Source of the DNA: Linyphia triangularis
Lineage: Eukaryota > Arthropoda > Arachnida > Araneae > Linyphiidae
Assembly: GCA_963978545.1 (NCBI GenBank)
Contig: OZ021727.1
Coordinates: forward strand, 92,711,262-92,775,261
DNA length: 64,000 nt
Reading direction: 5' to 3'
The stretch's first letter is position 1. Every line of letters starts with the position of its first letter. Made by a program: the position numbers and the translations under genes. This document shows positions 1 to 11,911 of the stretch, piece after piece. The notes under the pieces are model-generated. The model was not told the origin of the DNA, searched no databases, and saw nothing but the letters and a program-made list of their open reading frames with translations.

Positions 1-470
1 TAAGTATTTTTTTAAACTTTTTATTTAAAAACTTATAATTAAATAAATATTGAAGCCAAATTCAAAACTCTCCATAGGAACATGCGTCAATATAATATCT
101 CTTATTTGCAATAAAAATATTAACTCTAAGTTAATTACAAGTTTATTTATGTATGTTCTAATAATGTCCTGATTAGTCACTTTAATTGCAATTAGCTGAT
201 TAAAAAATTGACGGAAAAGGAAAGCTTATACATAAAAAATGCTTTATTTTTAATTCTGATATACTTCCAAAAAGTTTGAAATTATAACCTAAAAATTAAA
301 GGAAATCATCTCAATTGTATATGTATACCTTAAGATACTTCTTGGAATATTCAGAAGAGCTTGAAACGGGTTTACAATGGAAATCAAACTAGAGTTCCCA
401 AATTCCAATATCATAACCTCTTCAAAATTTCCCACGTAGATAACTGCTTGATAGAGGAGACTTAATTTTT
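1..470. other. AT-rich non-coding stretch
   Basis: No open frame of note, no tRNA-like box and no recognisable repeat was seen here. The sequence is AT-rich with short homopolymers. Confidence 0.5.
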
Positions 471-569
471 AGAGTTAATAAATTTTCATTTCCAGCAAAT
501 GAAAATCGTGAACTCTAAAATTTAAAAACTTGAAAAGAGCAAGAAAACTCCTTGTTCTTTTCAAGTTTT
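471..569. repeat. Two adjacent short hairpins
   Basis: The first hairpin has outer arms AGAGTT (471-476) / AACTCT (511-516) and inner arms ATTTTCATTT (482-491) / AAATGAAAAT (497-506). The second pairs AAAACTTGAAAAGAGCAAG (525-543) with its near-perfect reverse complement at 551-569, one mismatch, loop 7. The stems are shorter than a typical animal pre-miRNA, so no RNA gene is claimed. Confidence 0.5.
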
Positions 570-710
570 CACTAAAAAAGAGTATTGTTTTTAAGTGTTC
601 CGTAATAACAACGAAATGAATATGAAAAAAAATGGGTCATATCTGAAAACAGTTAGAGGCTTCTCTAACGTTGAATAAGAAAAAGAGCAATATGAAAACT
701 GCTGAACAAT

Positions 711-1280
711 GCCACGTTTTTTTTTTTAAGTATCGTTGGTATTTTATATATTAATGTATTTTTAATCCCACTCACCACCGATTCCCCGTAATTTTCATAT
801 GTTTTCTGAAGAGATATTTTCCAAAATTTTTTATGTCCGTATTAAGTTGTGGAAAAAGTATCATGTAACTTCATAACATCAATAACTCTCGTGATTATTG
901 AGTTTTCTCGATTTTTCTACAATGCAGCATTAAATAGGGAAACACAATAATCAAAAGTTATATATTATTGTTATAATATTTGCCACGTTTTTTTAAGTAT
1001 CGTTGGTATTTTATATATTAATGTATTTTTAATTCCACTCACCACCGATTCCCCTTAATTTTCATATGTTTTCTGAAGAGATATTTTCCAAAATTTTTTA
1101 TGTCCATATTAAGTTGTGGAAAAAGTATCCTGTAACTTCATAACATCAATAACTCTCGTGATTATTGAGTTTTCTCGATTTTCCTACAATGCAGCATTAA
1201 ATAGGGAAACACAATAATCACGAGAGTTATTGATGTTATAAAGTTACAGGATACTTTTTCCACAACTTTATACAGACATA
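711..1280. repeat. Tandem duplication plus inverted copy
   Basis: A segment beginning GCCACG (711) is repeated at 982, period about 271 bp, with only a few substitutions. The second copy is followed by an inverted copy of its inner part: arm 1101-1168 pairs with 1213-1280, giving a roughly 68-bp stem around a 44-bp spacer. It may be a foldback element or a local rearrangement. No termini or target-site duplication were identified. Confidence 0.65.
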
Positions 1281-1998
1281 AAAAAATTTGTTAGTAACTG
1301 TTGTCTGTAATATTTTGTTATAATATTACAGAACACTTTTTTAGAACTTTTTAGACTTGAATTTTACCGCAGCTTTTAGATGCCAAAGTCAAGTTTTCTT
1401 ATATTTATTCTTCTTCACTGGCACGACAGTCCTAGGTGGGCACTGGCCTTCTCGAGGAGTTTCTTCCCTATGTCTCTTCATTTGGCGACTGCCCTCCAAT
1501 TCCCGTCCATTAAAAAGTTGAAATCCTTTTCGACACTGTCGATCCAACTGACGAGGTCTGCCATTTCGTCTCGTTCCTTTAGGCTTGGCTAAAAATAATT
1601 TTTAGTTAAAGAATATCCGAAAAATTAAATTTACCGACAAGTCTGAAGACTGCTATAAATTAATTTAACTTATAAACCACATGATGAAAACTTTATATCT
1701 AAATAAAATTAAATGTATGCTTGAAATGTTGGTTTTCATTTTAAAATTGTGTGTATGAGTATCCAAGTCTGCGCATATGATATTACAAACTTTCATACCC
1801 CGATTATAAATAATAATTTCGATTACAGAGTATTGGCAAATGAATGAGTAATTTAATGATAGAAAACTTTAAAATAATGTTTAAGGAATCCTCCAAATAT
1901 ACAACTTGTTAAACATCAAATTAATATTTTTAATAAATTTGTGCTTACTTAGATTGAAACTTATTTACTCGGAGGACACAATTAAAACAAAAATGCAG
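1281..1998. other. Non-coding 3' flank of homeobox exon
   Basis: No gene recognised. A 70-codon frame at 1380-1592 (+) has no recognisable domain and is treated as chance. Confidence 0.4.
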
Positions 1999-2004
1999 TT
2001 TATT
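1999..2004 (-). promoter_or_regulatory. Possible polyadenylation signal
   Basis: AATAAA on the minus strand, about 220 bases past the homeobox stop codon at 2222-2224. The position suits a 3' end for that gene, but the motif is common in AT-rich DNA. Confidence 0.3.
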
Positions 2005-2221
2005 TTGCGGTCAACACAAAAAATTAAGCATTTATATATAACAATACAATGTTAACTGAAATTAAAAATAAATTAAAAGTATACAAATTGTTTGAAATAA
2101 GGATAAACAATAAAAAATATTGAAGGAAAAAAAAATTCTAGGGTATTAGGATAAAAACAGATTTTCTAAAAAATTCACGGCATCGCCATAAGGATGGATC
2201 ACCCCCCTTGTCGGACAATTT

Positions 2222-3348
2222 TTAATTCCCTCTATTGAACTGAACATAGTAAGAATTGTCATTGCTTGGTACTAAACATGTGGGATCATGATTAGAAGAA
2301 TACCTGGATGGCAATACATCATCATTAACACAATTGTTCAAGTAAGCAAATGAAGAATCACTTTTTTGATAATTGTATGACTGATTTTCCGTAAAATGTT
2401 CATTGTTTAAAAAAGATTCATGTTCTGGATTTGGGGGACTGTTTAACTGTGATTCACGGTTTTGGTAATATACGCCCGGGTTTTCTGGTTCGGAGTCGGA
2501 GAAGTCTGTCGGATATTCCGTCAGGCTTGAAGAAATAGTATCACTTTTGGTAAAAACTGACGGCGTATTGAAGAGTTGGGACTGGTATGCTTGATGATGT
2601 GATGTTGTATTTGGCATCGGCGAATTGAAGTGTTGGGACTGGTATGCTTGATGTTGTGACGTTGTATTTGGCATTGGCGCATTGAAGTGTTGGGACTGGT
2701 ATGCTTGATGTTGTGTTGTTGTATTTGGCATCGGCGTATTGAAGTGTTGGGAGTGGTGTCCTTGATGTTGTCGTGTAGCATTTGGCATCTGATTGTACTG
2801 AGAGTTGTAATTTTCGTGCAAAGGGTCTCTTCTACACATGGATGGTGGTAGATACCTCTCTGAATCAGATGACACCTGGCTGCCATTGGATTGTTTGTAG
2901 CCAGGAAGCACCTGTATTACAGGCCATGGATCGGACCTAGATACCATCTGTGATGAACTGATCTGGTTGAAAACAGGTTGATCGAAAGATGTATTGACAT
3001 CATGCATCTGCGATTCATTTCTTGAAACTGGGACATACGATGGTGTTACGGCAGGGCATATCATTACATCATCCATCCTTATTTGTTGAGGTATCGTAAA
3101 GCACGGTGCAACAGTGCATTCTACTGCAACTGTGGATGATATGGCACCCGTGGTCTTCTTCATGTTGTTTCTACACTTTTGTCGCTGATTCTGAAACCAA
3201 AATTTGATCTGCTGGGATCCAAGTTGAAGTTTTTGGCTTAATACTTCTCTGATATGTTTGTTTAAATAATGGTGGATTGCAAAAGTCTCTCTTAATACGC
3301 GCAACTGTTCTTCCGTGAATATCGTACGTTTCCTCTTCATGGAAGGAT
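2222..3348 (-). CDS. Homeodomain protein, terminal exon (5' partial)
   Basis: Encodes a homeodomain transcription factor expected to bind DNA in the nucleus. From the methionine at 3340 the frame gives 372 residues, and residues 1-60 coincide with homeodomain positions 1-60 without gaps. R5, F8, L16, F20, L40, W48, F49, N51, R53 and K55 are all present. Position 50 is Q, as in ANTP-like and many other classes. Unusual residues are F47, Q52 and C56, and R17 with Q52 in place of the common E17/R52 pair, so the class is not assigned. The tail (61-372) is rich in S, N, Q, H and Y, probably disordered, with four 19-residue repeats at 185-260. The minus strand reads TTTTATTTGCAG just before ATCCTTCC-ATG, so this is probably a downstream exon entered at a splice acceptor. 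The methionine is then internal and an upstream exon is missing. Hox genes commonly have an intron just before the homeobox. No stop or frameshift interrupts the frame. Alternative: an intronless paralog starting at this ATG. Confidence 0.85.
2561..2788 (-). repeat. Coding minisatellite, 4 x 57 bp
   Basis: Four in-frame 57-bp units encode 19-residue repeats of the form MPN-[AT]-T-x-[QH]-HQ-[AG]-x-x-SQ-[HL]-FN-x-P. The unit length is a multiple of three, so copy-number change keeps the frame. Units 2-4 are closer to each other than to unit 1, suggesting recent expansion. Confidence 0.85.
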
Positions 3349-3362
3349 CTGCAAATAAAATT
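3349..3362 (-). other. Splice acceptor of homeobox exon
   Basis: Minus strand reads a T-rich tract followed by TTTGCAG, with AG at 3350-3349. The exon starts at 3348 in phase with the homeodomain frame, coding (x)AT-CCT-TCC-ATG. A matching donor further upstream was not identified. Confidence 0.65.
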
Positions 3363-3649
3363 AAGTGTTATTATTTATGAGGATCAACAAACGTGAAAAA
3401 TAGATACGAATAAATTCCGTGAAAAAAATTTCCGAACTCTAAATTTAAATGATGCTAAAAGTTAAACGCTTTCATTACATAATTATACTGAAGTAAAAAA
3501 AAAAAAAAAAGCGAGTAAACATTAACCGTCCAAAAATTTAAAATGGAGGATAAAGAAGTATTTCTGCAGATTCTGCCAGTTTGTGCAACAGTTATCAAAA
3601 TTATACCGACTAAAGCTCTTGACATGTTTTTGTTTATTCAGATTATATA

Positions 3650-4272
3650 CAGGGCCTGATCATCGCCTAGGCATACCAGGCCCGGGTCTTGGGCTAAGGG
3701 TTTTAGGGGGCCCCAAAATTGGCTGTAAACCATTTTTGTTTTACGAAAGCTATGTGAATATTTTTTATAACATGTATAAAATAATTTTTACATAAAAAAT
3801 CATTTCGTATTGATCTTGAACCGTCTCTAGTATCCCAGAGTGTATTTATTCAAATAAATTGTTTAAAAGCGTGAACCACAAGCTTTTTTGAAAGATAGAG
3901 AAAAAAAAATTGAAAGAAAATCTTGACATTTATAGTGAGATCAGCAAATGTCGACTCTGCAGTTGTGAATAATACTGCAGATATTGTAGTCACGGATATA
4001 CACATTGTTACAGTGAAATGCAATGTTATACATAACAAAGTTTTACCTTTTTTGATTTATAAATTTGATTGTTTGAAATTTGTTTCTTTATTTGTAATAA
4101 AAAAAAAAAACTTTTAGAAAACAATATTAATATTAATTCATCAACTTTTTCTATATTTCATGTTAATTCATTTGACTTTGCTTTGAGTCCATTTCCAATA
4201 AATCCCCTGTTTGAAAAAGGGTCCCCGAATGTGTTCGGGTATTGGGCCCCAACTTGTCATGATCGGACCCTG
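3650..4272. mobile_element. hAT-type MITE, copy 1
   Basis: Termini CAGGGCCTGATCAT on the left and ATGATCGGACCCTG on the right are imperfect inverted repeats. The flanks ATTATATA (3642-3649) and ACTATATA (4273-4280) match at 7 of 8 positions, the 8-bp duplication expected of hAT elements. Subterminal GGGGGCCCC-rich sequence is shared with the copy at 43331-43887. Short frames inside do not resemble a transposase. Confidence 0.75.
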
Positions 4273-5520
4273 ACTATATACCAACATTGTACAAGCTGCA
4301 AAACTAAAAGAATTAAGAGAGAAAGTGGATTTGAAGTAAAGAACTATTTGAAAAAATTAACTCTTCCTGAAAAAGAAATTAATCTATTAAATAAATAAAC
4401 TTATTTTACTTATTATTATTTATTATTTTACTTATTATTAAACTTATTATTATTAACATAGAATGAAAGCAAAAAATTATTGACCAAGTCAAATTTCAGC
4501 ATACATTTGCTACAAAGTAAAAAAAAAAAACTATGTTGAAAAAAGAATTTATTTTCAATAAGTAAAAACAATTTTTTTTTTGTTTTTGTTTTGTTACCAC
4601 CGTGGTACGTTAGTAGATAAGACATTCAATAATTTATATCTGTAAAGTTTTTTGCTAATACTTTTCAATAAATTCATTGCAAAAAGTTAATATTTCTATA
4701 ATATAATTTTTTTCGCCCACATTTAAGGCAAAAGTGTATTGCATTTATTAAAAAAAAATTAAAATTAAAAAAAACTGAATTATATGTTCCATGCAATGAA
4801 TATATTTACTATTTATAAAAAGACAACACACTTTTCTGTTTCAGAATTTTCACATCTGACGCAATGCAATTTGCAACGTGCAATGTTTTCTGCATTTTTT
4901 TTCTTCTGCAAAATGCAAATATAGCGACTTTCCCCTTGCTTTATACATCCGATATTTCTCCTTCAAAATGTTTTCCATTAATACAATGAAATTAACAACT
5001 CGATGAATTTTAGTTGGAAAGCTAAAATCCATCAGTCGATTCAGAATTTCTTGATATAATATCAATTTATCGACCACCCCAATTCAAATTACCTCTAATT
5101 TTTACGGGGGTTATACAAACGTGGGTGTACTATTCGATCAGGACACTCCTGGTTTTTGTATTTTGACTAGTTGGTTTTGTCATTTAGTCAGTGGCAGTGA
5201 TTAGGTAGTAAAAAGTCGTCAAATGGGTATAAATGAGAGTAGGGGGGTAAACTGTAAAATTTATACGATATTGGAATCAAAATCACTAAAGTTTTAAAAA
5301 GTGCGAGTGTAACCCCTGTTCATTTCCCCATTGCGCTTAGTCCTGGTTTTCTAAAACTTGGGGAAACGGATTTTTTAATGAGCTGTTGATAAATTTTTGA
5401 AATAACTGTAAATCTAAACTTTCCCATTACCAAACCGAAAAACAATTTACTTTCGCATTTTAAGTTACATTTGCATTGCCTTCCTGCTGTTCCACAGTCC
5501 AGTTTCAATGTATCCAAAAT
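4273..5520. other. Non-coding stretch with one unassigned short frame
   Basis: Mostly AT-rich. A 75-codon minus-strand frame at 4850-5077 has non-repetitive composition but no recognised domain and no clear splice context, so it is not called as a gene. Confidence 0.35.
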
Positions 5521-5660
5521 CCTTATTAGTTTTACGTATTAGGCATGAGTGTTTGTAAATGTATGTTGGCTTGTCTAATGACGAATGTTTCGGCGTATTA
5601 TAGCCCTCGTGTTGCTGACGGCGCCAGATAATCTGAATACAACCAACCTTATTAGTTTTA
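5521..5660 (+). mobile_element. tRNA-derived SINE (family 1), 5'-truncated
   Basis: Body at 5535-5646 matches only the 3' part of the family and ends in CAACCAACC. It is bounded by a direct repeat CCTTATTAGTTTTA at 5521-5534 and 5647-5660. The perfect 14-bp duplication plus 5' truncation indicates LINE-machinery retrotransposition. Confidence 0.85.
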
Positions 5661-7539
5661 TATTAAAGAAATTAAATATATAATAACAACAAATGTGAAT
5701 TCATTATTATTATTTTTTTCAATAAAAGACATATTCATTAGCATACATGCCAGCAGTTGCAGAAGTTTGCAAGGAAGCATTTGTTTGTTTGTTTTTTTTG
5801 TTTACACCTTGATTTTTAAAAACTAAACCTCTTCTCAATGACTAATTTGAAGTATATTATTAAATATCTCATGATTTATTTTTTCCTGTGAATTTTGGCA
5901 CTTTTTTAAATTTTTACTAAATATGATTTAGTGTGTAGGGGGGGGGGGTATGTATATACATGTGATGGATGGCTCGGAACGCCGTTCCCCTTCTAAAAAG
6001 GTAAGGGGCGCTGTTCCCACGCGTTCCCATCCACTACACACCAGTAAATTCCTAGTTAACGTGTCAGGGTTGGCATGATTTTGAAAAGTTGACTATAAGG
6101 CTAAAAAAAAGGTGGTTTTCTGTTGACTAATTCGAAAAGGCCGTTAAATCTAAATGATTAAAAACTTAAAAAATAATCAAATACAAAATAAAAAAGTTAA
6201 TTACAAACTATACGGATAAAAAAAGGTGCATGGAGTGACATTATAGTCTTTCAATTGTCGTAAAAAAGTTATAATAAATTAAAAAATATAATACATTAAT
6301 CCTTAAAGTGCCACATCATTATCTGGTGGCAAAAGTTTTAGTTGTTGTCCTTTTTTCTTTTTCATGTATCAGTAATTATAGATTCTGCAGTCCATTTGCA
6401 AATGAAAATTGTAGCCATAAAAAGTATTTTTTTATAACGCAACATGTAATACCAATTGAAAACATATTTAATAAGTTTTACCATTTAATTAAATAACAAC
6501 AGTAATAAACATAACAGTCAAATAAGTGTATGAAGCGTTGGATTATTTTTAATAAAATCTAAAAAAACAAAGTAAAAAATATATTTGAACAATTTTGACC
6601 ATAACATTTTATTATATTTAAATGATATAACTTTTCTATGCAAAATGCGCTTTGAAGTTTTGAATTAAAATTTCAGAGGCAATGAATATTTATATTTTGT
6701 TTAGTTTTTTCTTATGATGCGTTTTTAAAATGAATTTTATGTATAATCTGGTTCCACTATATATGTGTAAGGAACAATATTTTCCTTACATTGAAACTAC
6801 TATCCATTCCTTGATACAATAAACAACTTTGGATACCTTTAACTCTGAGTTACTATTATGCTATTTAGTTTTGTAATTGTGTGAAAACATTCGGAAACAA
6901 GTTTATAAATTACAATTTAATCGTCGAAAAACTTCCTTTTTTTAATCTTTTCAAACAACTATTTTCTTATAAAACAATTTATAATGTCTTCAAGCATCAA
7001 CTAAATGCATTTAAAAACAAATAATTAAAAATGGATCAACATGTTATTGAATTGTAATTAGATGAGAATCAAATGTTATAACATGTTTAAACTGCTTCTA
7101 AAATGAAAATAACAAAATAAAAACTACTGATGTAAAGATCACTTATCCAATAGATTATTTGAACCAGAGAGTCTTAGTTAAAAAAAAAAATTAGTTAGAT
7201 TGAATTGAATCATTGAATGAATATTTATGTGCTTTATTGAACTGTGACAATTTAAGAAAATTTTATTTAGAATCGTGGGTATTAATCAAAAAGCTATAAA
7301 CTATATTCAGTATAAGATATTCGAGATTTTTTTTTTTTCTTCTTTTTTTTCAATTTTTACTTAATCAACTTGTTTAGTTTTTACATATTGTTGTCTAATA
7401 ATAAAATTATAAAGTAAAACTATTTATGGTTGACTTTTTAGAACAAATGTTACGAAACACAAAACTCACATAAAAATAAAAATTTGACATACCTCTAGCT
7501 TTGTTTTTTATCATAGCTTCCTTCTCAGTGTTAAAATTT
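5661..7539. other. AT-rich non-coding stretch
   Basis: No gene recognised. At about 5968-6045 a GC-richer segment has GGATGGCTCGGAACGC and, inverted, GGATGGGAACGCG. This may be a tiny terminal-repeat remnant, but no target-site duplication was found. Confidence 0.4.
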
Positions 7540-8174
7540 CGAAAATGAGTTCAATGACTGGTCATCAGCAGAACATCAAAACACAAAGTGACCGTTTTAA
7601 TATTGCAACCAGAGTTGCAATGAGATGTTAAAGATGTTCAATTTGAGGAGACAAATCAGATGGTGGATTGGAAAGATAATTAAAAAAATATATTCTAAGA
7701 TGTAAGCACAGCTCACTTGTTGAGAATACAAGAACAAAGTGAAAAAGCTGTAGTTGATGACAGACCAGTGACAGTGATCTGGTCAAGATCTGGTCAAGAG
7801 ATTAACCGATTCCATTTTCTTGTCCAACTATTTTACGGGTCCCTCATCGTCACGTGCGTTACCTAACAATGGTCCAACTTCGAGAAGTCAAATCGCACGT
7901 CCTACTGTCGAAAAGGACTATCCCTTTTTGGCCCTAGGGTGTTTGGTCGGTAACTTGTTGAATGGGCTTCTTTCCTTGAATTTTGTTGTTGACAGCTGAT
8001 GGCAAAAAGATAAGAGGAAAATTGACTCCTGGAGTGCTACATCATGAATTATTTCTCAGGTATTTTTCAGTACCGGATGGGGTAGTCTCTCCGAGGCAGC
8101 CATATTGTTATCTTGAACCGGCATTGGCGACAGAAAATGGATGTCTGGAAATGTTTTCCATGGGTTTCAACTAA
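7540..8174 (+). other. Unassigned coding-like segment or possible exon
   Basis: Composition is less AT-rich than the surroundings and no repeat copies were noticed. At 7981-8061 a TTGTTGTTGACAG acceptor-like sequence is followed by 64 bases open in one frame, encoding DGKKIRGKLTPGVLHHELFL, and then a CTCAG/GTATTT donor-like sequence. The frame stays open to 8174. No family was recognised and chance cannot be excluded. It could also be a decayed gene or retrocopy. Confidence 0.2.
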
Positions 8175-10680
8175 AGCTTTTGTATGAGTGATCATTAGTC
8201 TTTTTGGTCATTCATTAGACCTAAGGTAGTATATTTTGCCAATAACAATGACTGCAAAAATAGGTTTCCGAACTTTTTTGTATCATACAGCCTTTTGTAT
8301 TAGTGATCGTTAGTCATTTCGGCCCATAGACCTAATGGGCGATTCTGAAATTAAAGGCAATTTGAGGAGGTAAAAAAACATAAAAAATAGATATCAAAAT
8401 TGAATTTTTACTCTTAGAATTTTATTAACAAAACTAATACATTTACCACTTCAAAAAAAGGTAAAGTAAAAATATATTTAAAAAAAAAAAAAAAGTTTTC
8501 TAATTTTGCTTGTAACCTCCGTGGTTAACACAACCCATGGAGGTTATAAATAAATAGAAATAAGTAGATTGCCAAACTTGAAAGTTAACCTAAAAGACTG
8601 AGGATACACTGGTTTTGCTTTTAGCGAAGAAAAAATTGGCTATTTGATAAGAGATAACGCCAAAAGTATGTTTAACACTATGAGGAATAACATTACTGAG
8701 CTTAATGCAATATTTTACCAATCTCATTGGGTGCCAATATATGTATTCGAACTTTTATTTTGTGCCATACTTAACAGCCTTTTGTATAAGTGATCGTTAG
8801 TCTTTTCAACCAATTTATGTGCCTGATACAATATTTTACCAATAACATTAAGTGCAAAAATGTGTCTTCGAACTTTTATTTTGAATCATACCTAAACAGT
8901 ATTTTTGTAAGTGATCATTTTTCTTTTCGGTCAAGAGACTTAATGCAATATTTTACCAATCTCATTGGGTGCCAATATATGTATTCGAACTTTTATTTTG
9001 TGCCATACTTAACAGCCTTTTGTATAAGTGATCGTTAGTCTTTTCAACCAATCAATTTATGTGCCTGATACAATATTTTACCAATAACATTAAGTGCAAA
9101 AATGTGTCTTCGAACTTTTATTTTGAATCATACCTAAACAGTATTTTTGTAAGTGACCATTTTTCTTTTCGGTCAAGAGACTTAATGCAATATTTTACCA
9201 ATCTCATTGGGTGCCAATATATGTATTCGAACTTTTATTTTGTGCCATACTTAACAGCCTTTTGTATAAGTGATCGTTAGTCTTTTCAACCAATTTATGT
9301 GCCTGATACAATATTTTACCAATAACATTAAGTGCAAAAATGTGTCTTCGAACTTTTATTTTGAATCATACCTAAACAGTATTTTTGTAAGTGATCATTT
9401 TTCTTTTCGGTCAAGAGACTTAATGCAATATTTTACCAATCTCATTGGGTGCCAATATATGTATTCGAACTTTTATTTTGTGCCATACTTAACAGCCTTT
9501 TGTATAAGTGATCGTTAGTCTTTTCAACCAATCAATTTATGTGCCTGATACAATATTTTACCAATAACATTAAGTGCAAAAATGTGTCTTCGAACTTTTA
9601 TTTTGAATCATACCTAAACAGTATTTTTGTAAGTGACCATTTTTCTTTTCGGTCAAGAGACTTAATGCAATATTTTACCAATCTCATTGGGTGCCAATAT
9701 ATGTATTCGAACTTTTATTTTGTGCCATACTTAACAGCCTTTTGTATAAGTGATCGTTAGTCTTTTCAACCAATTTATGTGCCTGATACAATATTTTACC
9801 AATAACATTAAGTGCAAAAATGTGTCTTCGAACTTTTATTTTGAATCATACCTAAACAGTATTTTTGTAAGTGATCATTTTTCTTTTCGGTCAAGAGACT
9901 TAATGCAATATTTTACCAATCTCATTGGGTGCCAATATATGTATTCGAACTTTTATTTTGTGCCATACTTAACAGCCTTTTGTATAAGTGATCGTTAGTC
10001 TTTTCAACCAATTTATGTGCCTGATACAATATTTTACCAATAACATTAAGTGCAAAAATGTGTCTTCGAACTTTTATTTTGAATCATACCTAAACAGTAT
10101 TTTTGTAAGTGATCATTTTTCTTTTCGGTCAAGAGACTTAATGCAATATTTTACCAATCTCATTGGGTGCCAATATATGTATTCGAACTTTTATTTTGTG
10201 CCATACTTAACAGCCTTTTGTATAAGTGATCGTTAGTCTTTTCAACCAATTTATGTGCCTGATACAATATTTTACCAATAACATTAAGTGCAAAAATGTG
10301 TCTTCGAACTTTTATTTTGAATCATACCTAAACAGTATTTTTGTAAGTGATCATTTTTCTTTTCGGTCAAGAGACTTAATGCAATATTTTACCAATCTCA
10401 TTGGGTGCCAATATATGTATTCGAACTTTTGTTTTGTACCATACTTAACAGCCTTTTGTATAAGTGATCGTTAGTCTTTTCAACCAATGTATGTACCTGA
10501 TACAATATTTTACCAATAACATTGAGTGTAAAAATATGTCTTCGAACGTTTATTTTCTATCATACATTACAGTATTTTGTATAAGTGATCGTTATCCTTT
10601 TTGGCCAATAGATCTTATGCAATATTTTACCAATTACATTGACTGCCAAACCATGAGATCGAACTTTTATTTGGTAACAG
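8170..10680. repeat. Satellite array, 238-bp unit of two about 119-bp halves
   Basis: From about 8705 the array repeats a 238-bp unit made of two diverged halves of about 119 bp, each carrying CAATATTTTACCAAT and CGAACTTTTATTTTG. Units 1-4 form two 480-bp higher-order repeats (238+242 bp). The 242-bp members have an ATCA insertion and a GACCAT/GATCAT difference. Later units are plain 238-bp copies, nearly identical, and the last decays. Degenerate half-units lie at 8170-8340, separated by an unrelated segment at 8341-8700. Repeated 82-codon frames simply reflect the unit and are not called genes. Confidence 0.92.
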
Positions 10681-11699
10681 TAATAAAAGAACCGATTATC
10701 AAACTTCGAAGGGGGAAGCATTTTCGCTATTACCTTATAAATAATTTTAGTTTCATGATTTTTCCCTTATTATAATAGCACCATCTATTCAATTAGATAC
10801 AGAAACCAGTTTTTTTCAAATATTATTTTCAGATTAAAAATTTTCATTGGCATTAAATCAGTGTTGAAATTAAATACATTTCTGCTTTTGTTTAAGACAC
10901 ATATTTTGTATGTTTTATAATACGAACATTTCAACAGACTAATTGCTCTAGAAAATATTGAATTAGGTGCATGATGACCAACTGAACCTCTGGAATTTTC
11001 TTCAGGTTTAAACTTATCAACCTTTCTTTTAACTTTCTCTTAACTTTTAAACTTTTTCTCATCAAAGATTAATTCCTGTAAAAAAAAGAAGTTTTAAGTG
11101 ATAAAGTAATAAGGCTATTATAAATAAGACGTGCATTCCTCAAAAACGCAAATGTTATTTTTAAGGTTTATTCACTGGATGACGAAAAGTGTCTGTAGAG
11201 CCACTGAGAAGGACAAGTGGTCATCCCTCCAGAAATGGAAGCACAATTCCTCAGTTAATTTTTTCTTGGACAGCAAATAAAGCTCAAGTGCAAATAATTT
11301 TTGGATATAAAAGTAATTCTTTTATGTTTTCGAAAAAGAAATGTAATTCTCTGCACCACGATACTGCATCTGAACAGCAGAGCATAATCTGAAATTCGGA
11401 GAATACTTTCCAAAATTTTTTAAAAGAGGAACCATTTAATGTTAAGATTGGTTTTGCGAACAAAATCTAAAATGAGTTATTTTTTAAACAATGTTTCGTA
11501 TGTACAATACCCATTTGGCTGTACTTTTCTTCGGACGAAATTCATTCTAGTTTCCTTCGCACCTAGTAAATTATTTTTACTATAACTAGGTGACACACTT
11601 TTGTAATTGTGAGACATAAAAGTGTTCTGTATGTTAAAAATGCACTGTTAGAATTCATTTCTCCATGCTCACTGTCTCCACGTTTATTTGTACTGCACA
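10681..11699. other. AT-rich non-coding stretch
   Basis: No gene or repeat recognised. A 67-codon frame at 11189-11392 (+) has no recognised domain. Confidence 0.4.
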
Positions 11700-11911
11700 T
11701 TAACCCTTTGCACTCCAGTGGCGCCTCTCAGGCGCCACACGATTGGATGCCAAACCACGAGAGGACCATTAGGTGTGATGCGGAAATTCGATGCAAGGCC
11801 AATGACTGTGTTTAGTTTCCATGAAGCAAATCCATAAACACCAGCCGAACCTAAAATGTCTCGAGTTGCTGATTCCTCCGCGCGAAAAAGGCCTGGAGTG
11901 CAAGGGGTTAA
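11700..11911. mobile_element. piggyBac-type MITE with TTAA flanks
   Basis: A 212-bp element bounded by TTAA at 11700-11703 and 11908-11911. Termini are CCCTTTGCACTCCAG and, inverted, CCCCTTGCACTCCAG. TTAA target sites with CCC-starting termini are typical of piggyBac elements. The interior is GC-richer than the flanks and too short for a transposase. Confidence 0.8.

Noticed and set aside
525..569. microRNA precursor
   Set aside because: Stem of 19 bp with a 7-base loop is too short and the flanks do not extend the pairing.
2521..2886. 121-codon minus-strand frame overlapping the homeobox gene
   Set aside because: Alternate-frame shadow of the 57-bp coding repeats.
8790..10775. Series of similar 73-103 codon frames as a gene family
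   Set aside because: They follow the 238-bp satellite unit exactly, with frame shifts at the ATCA indels. No domain or splice context.
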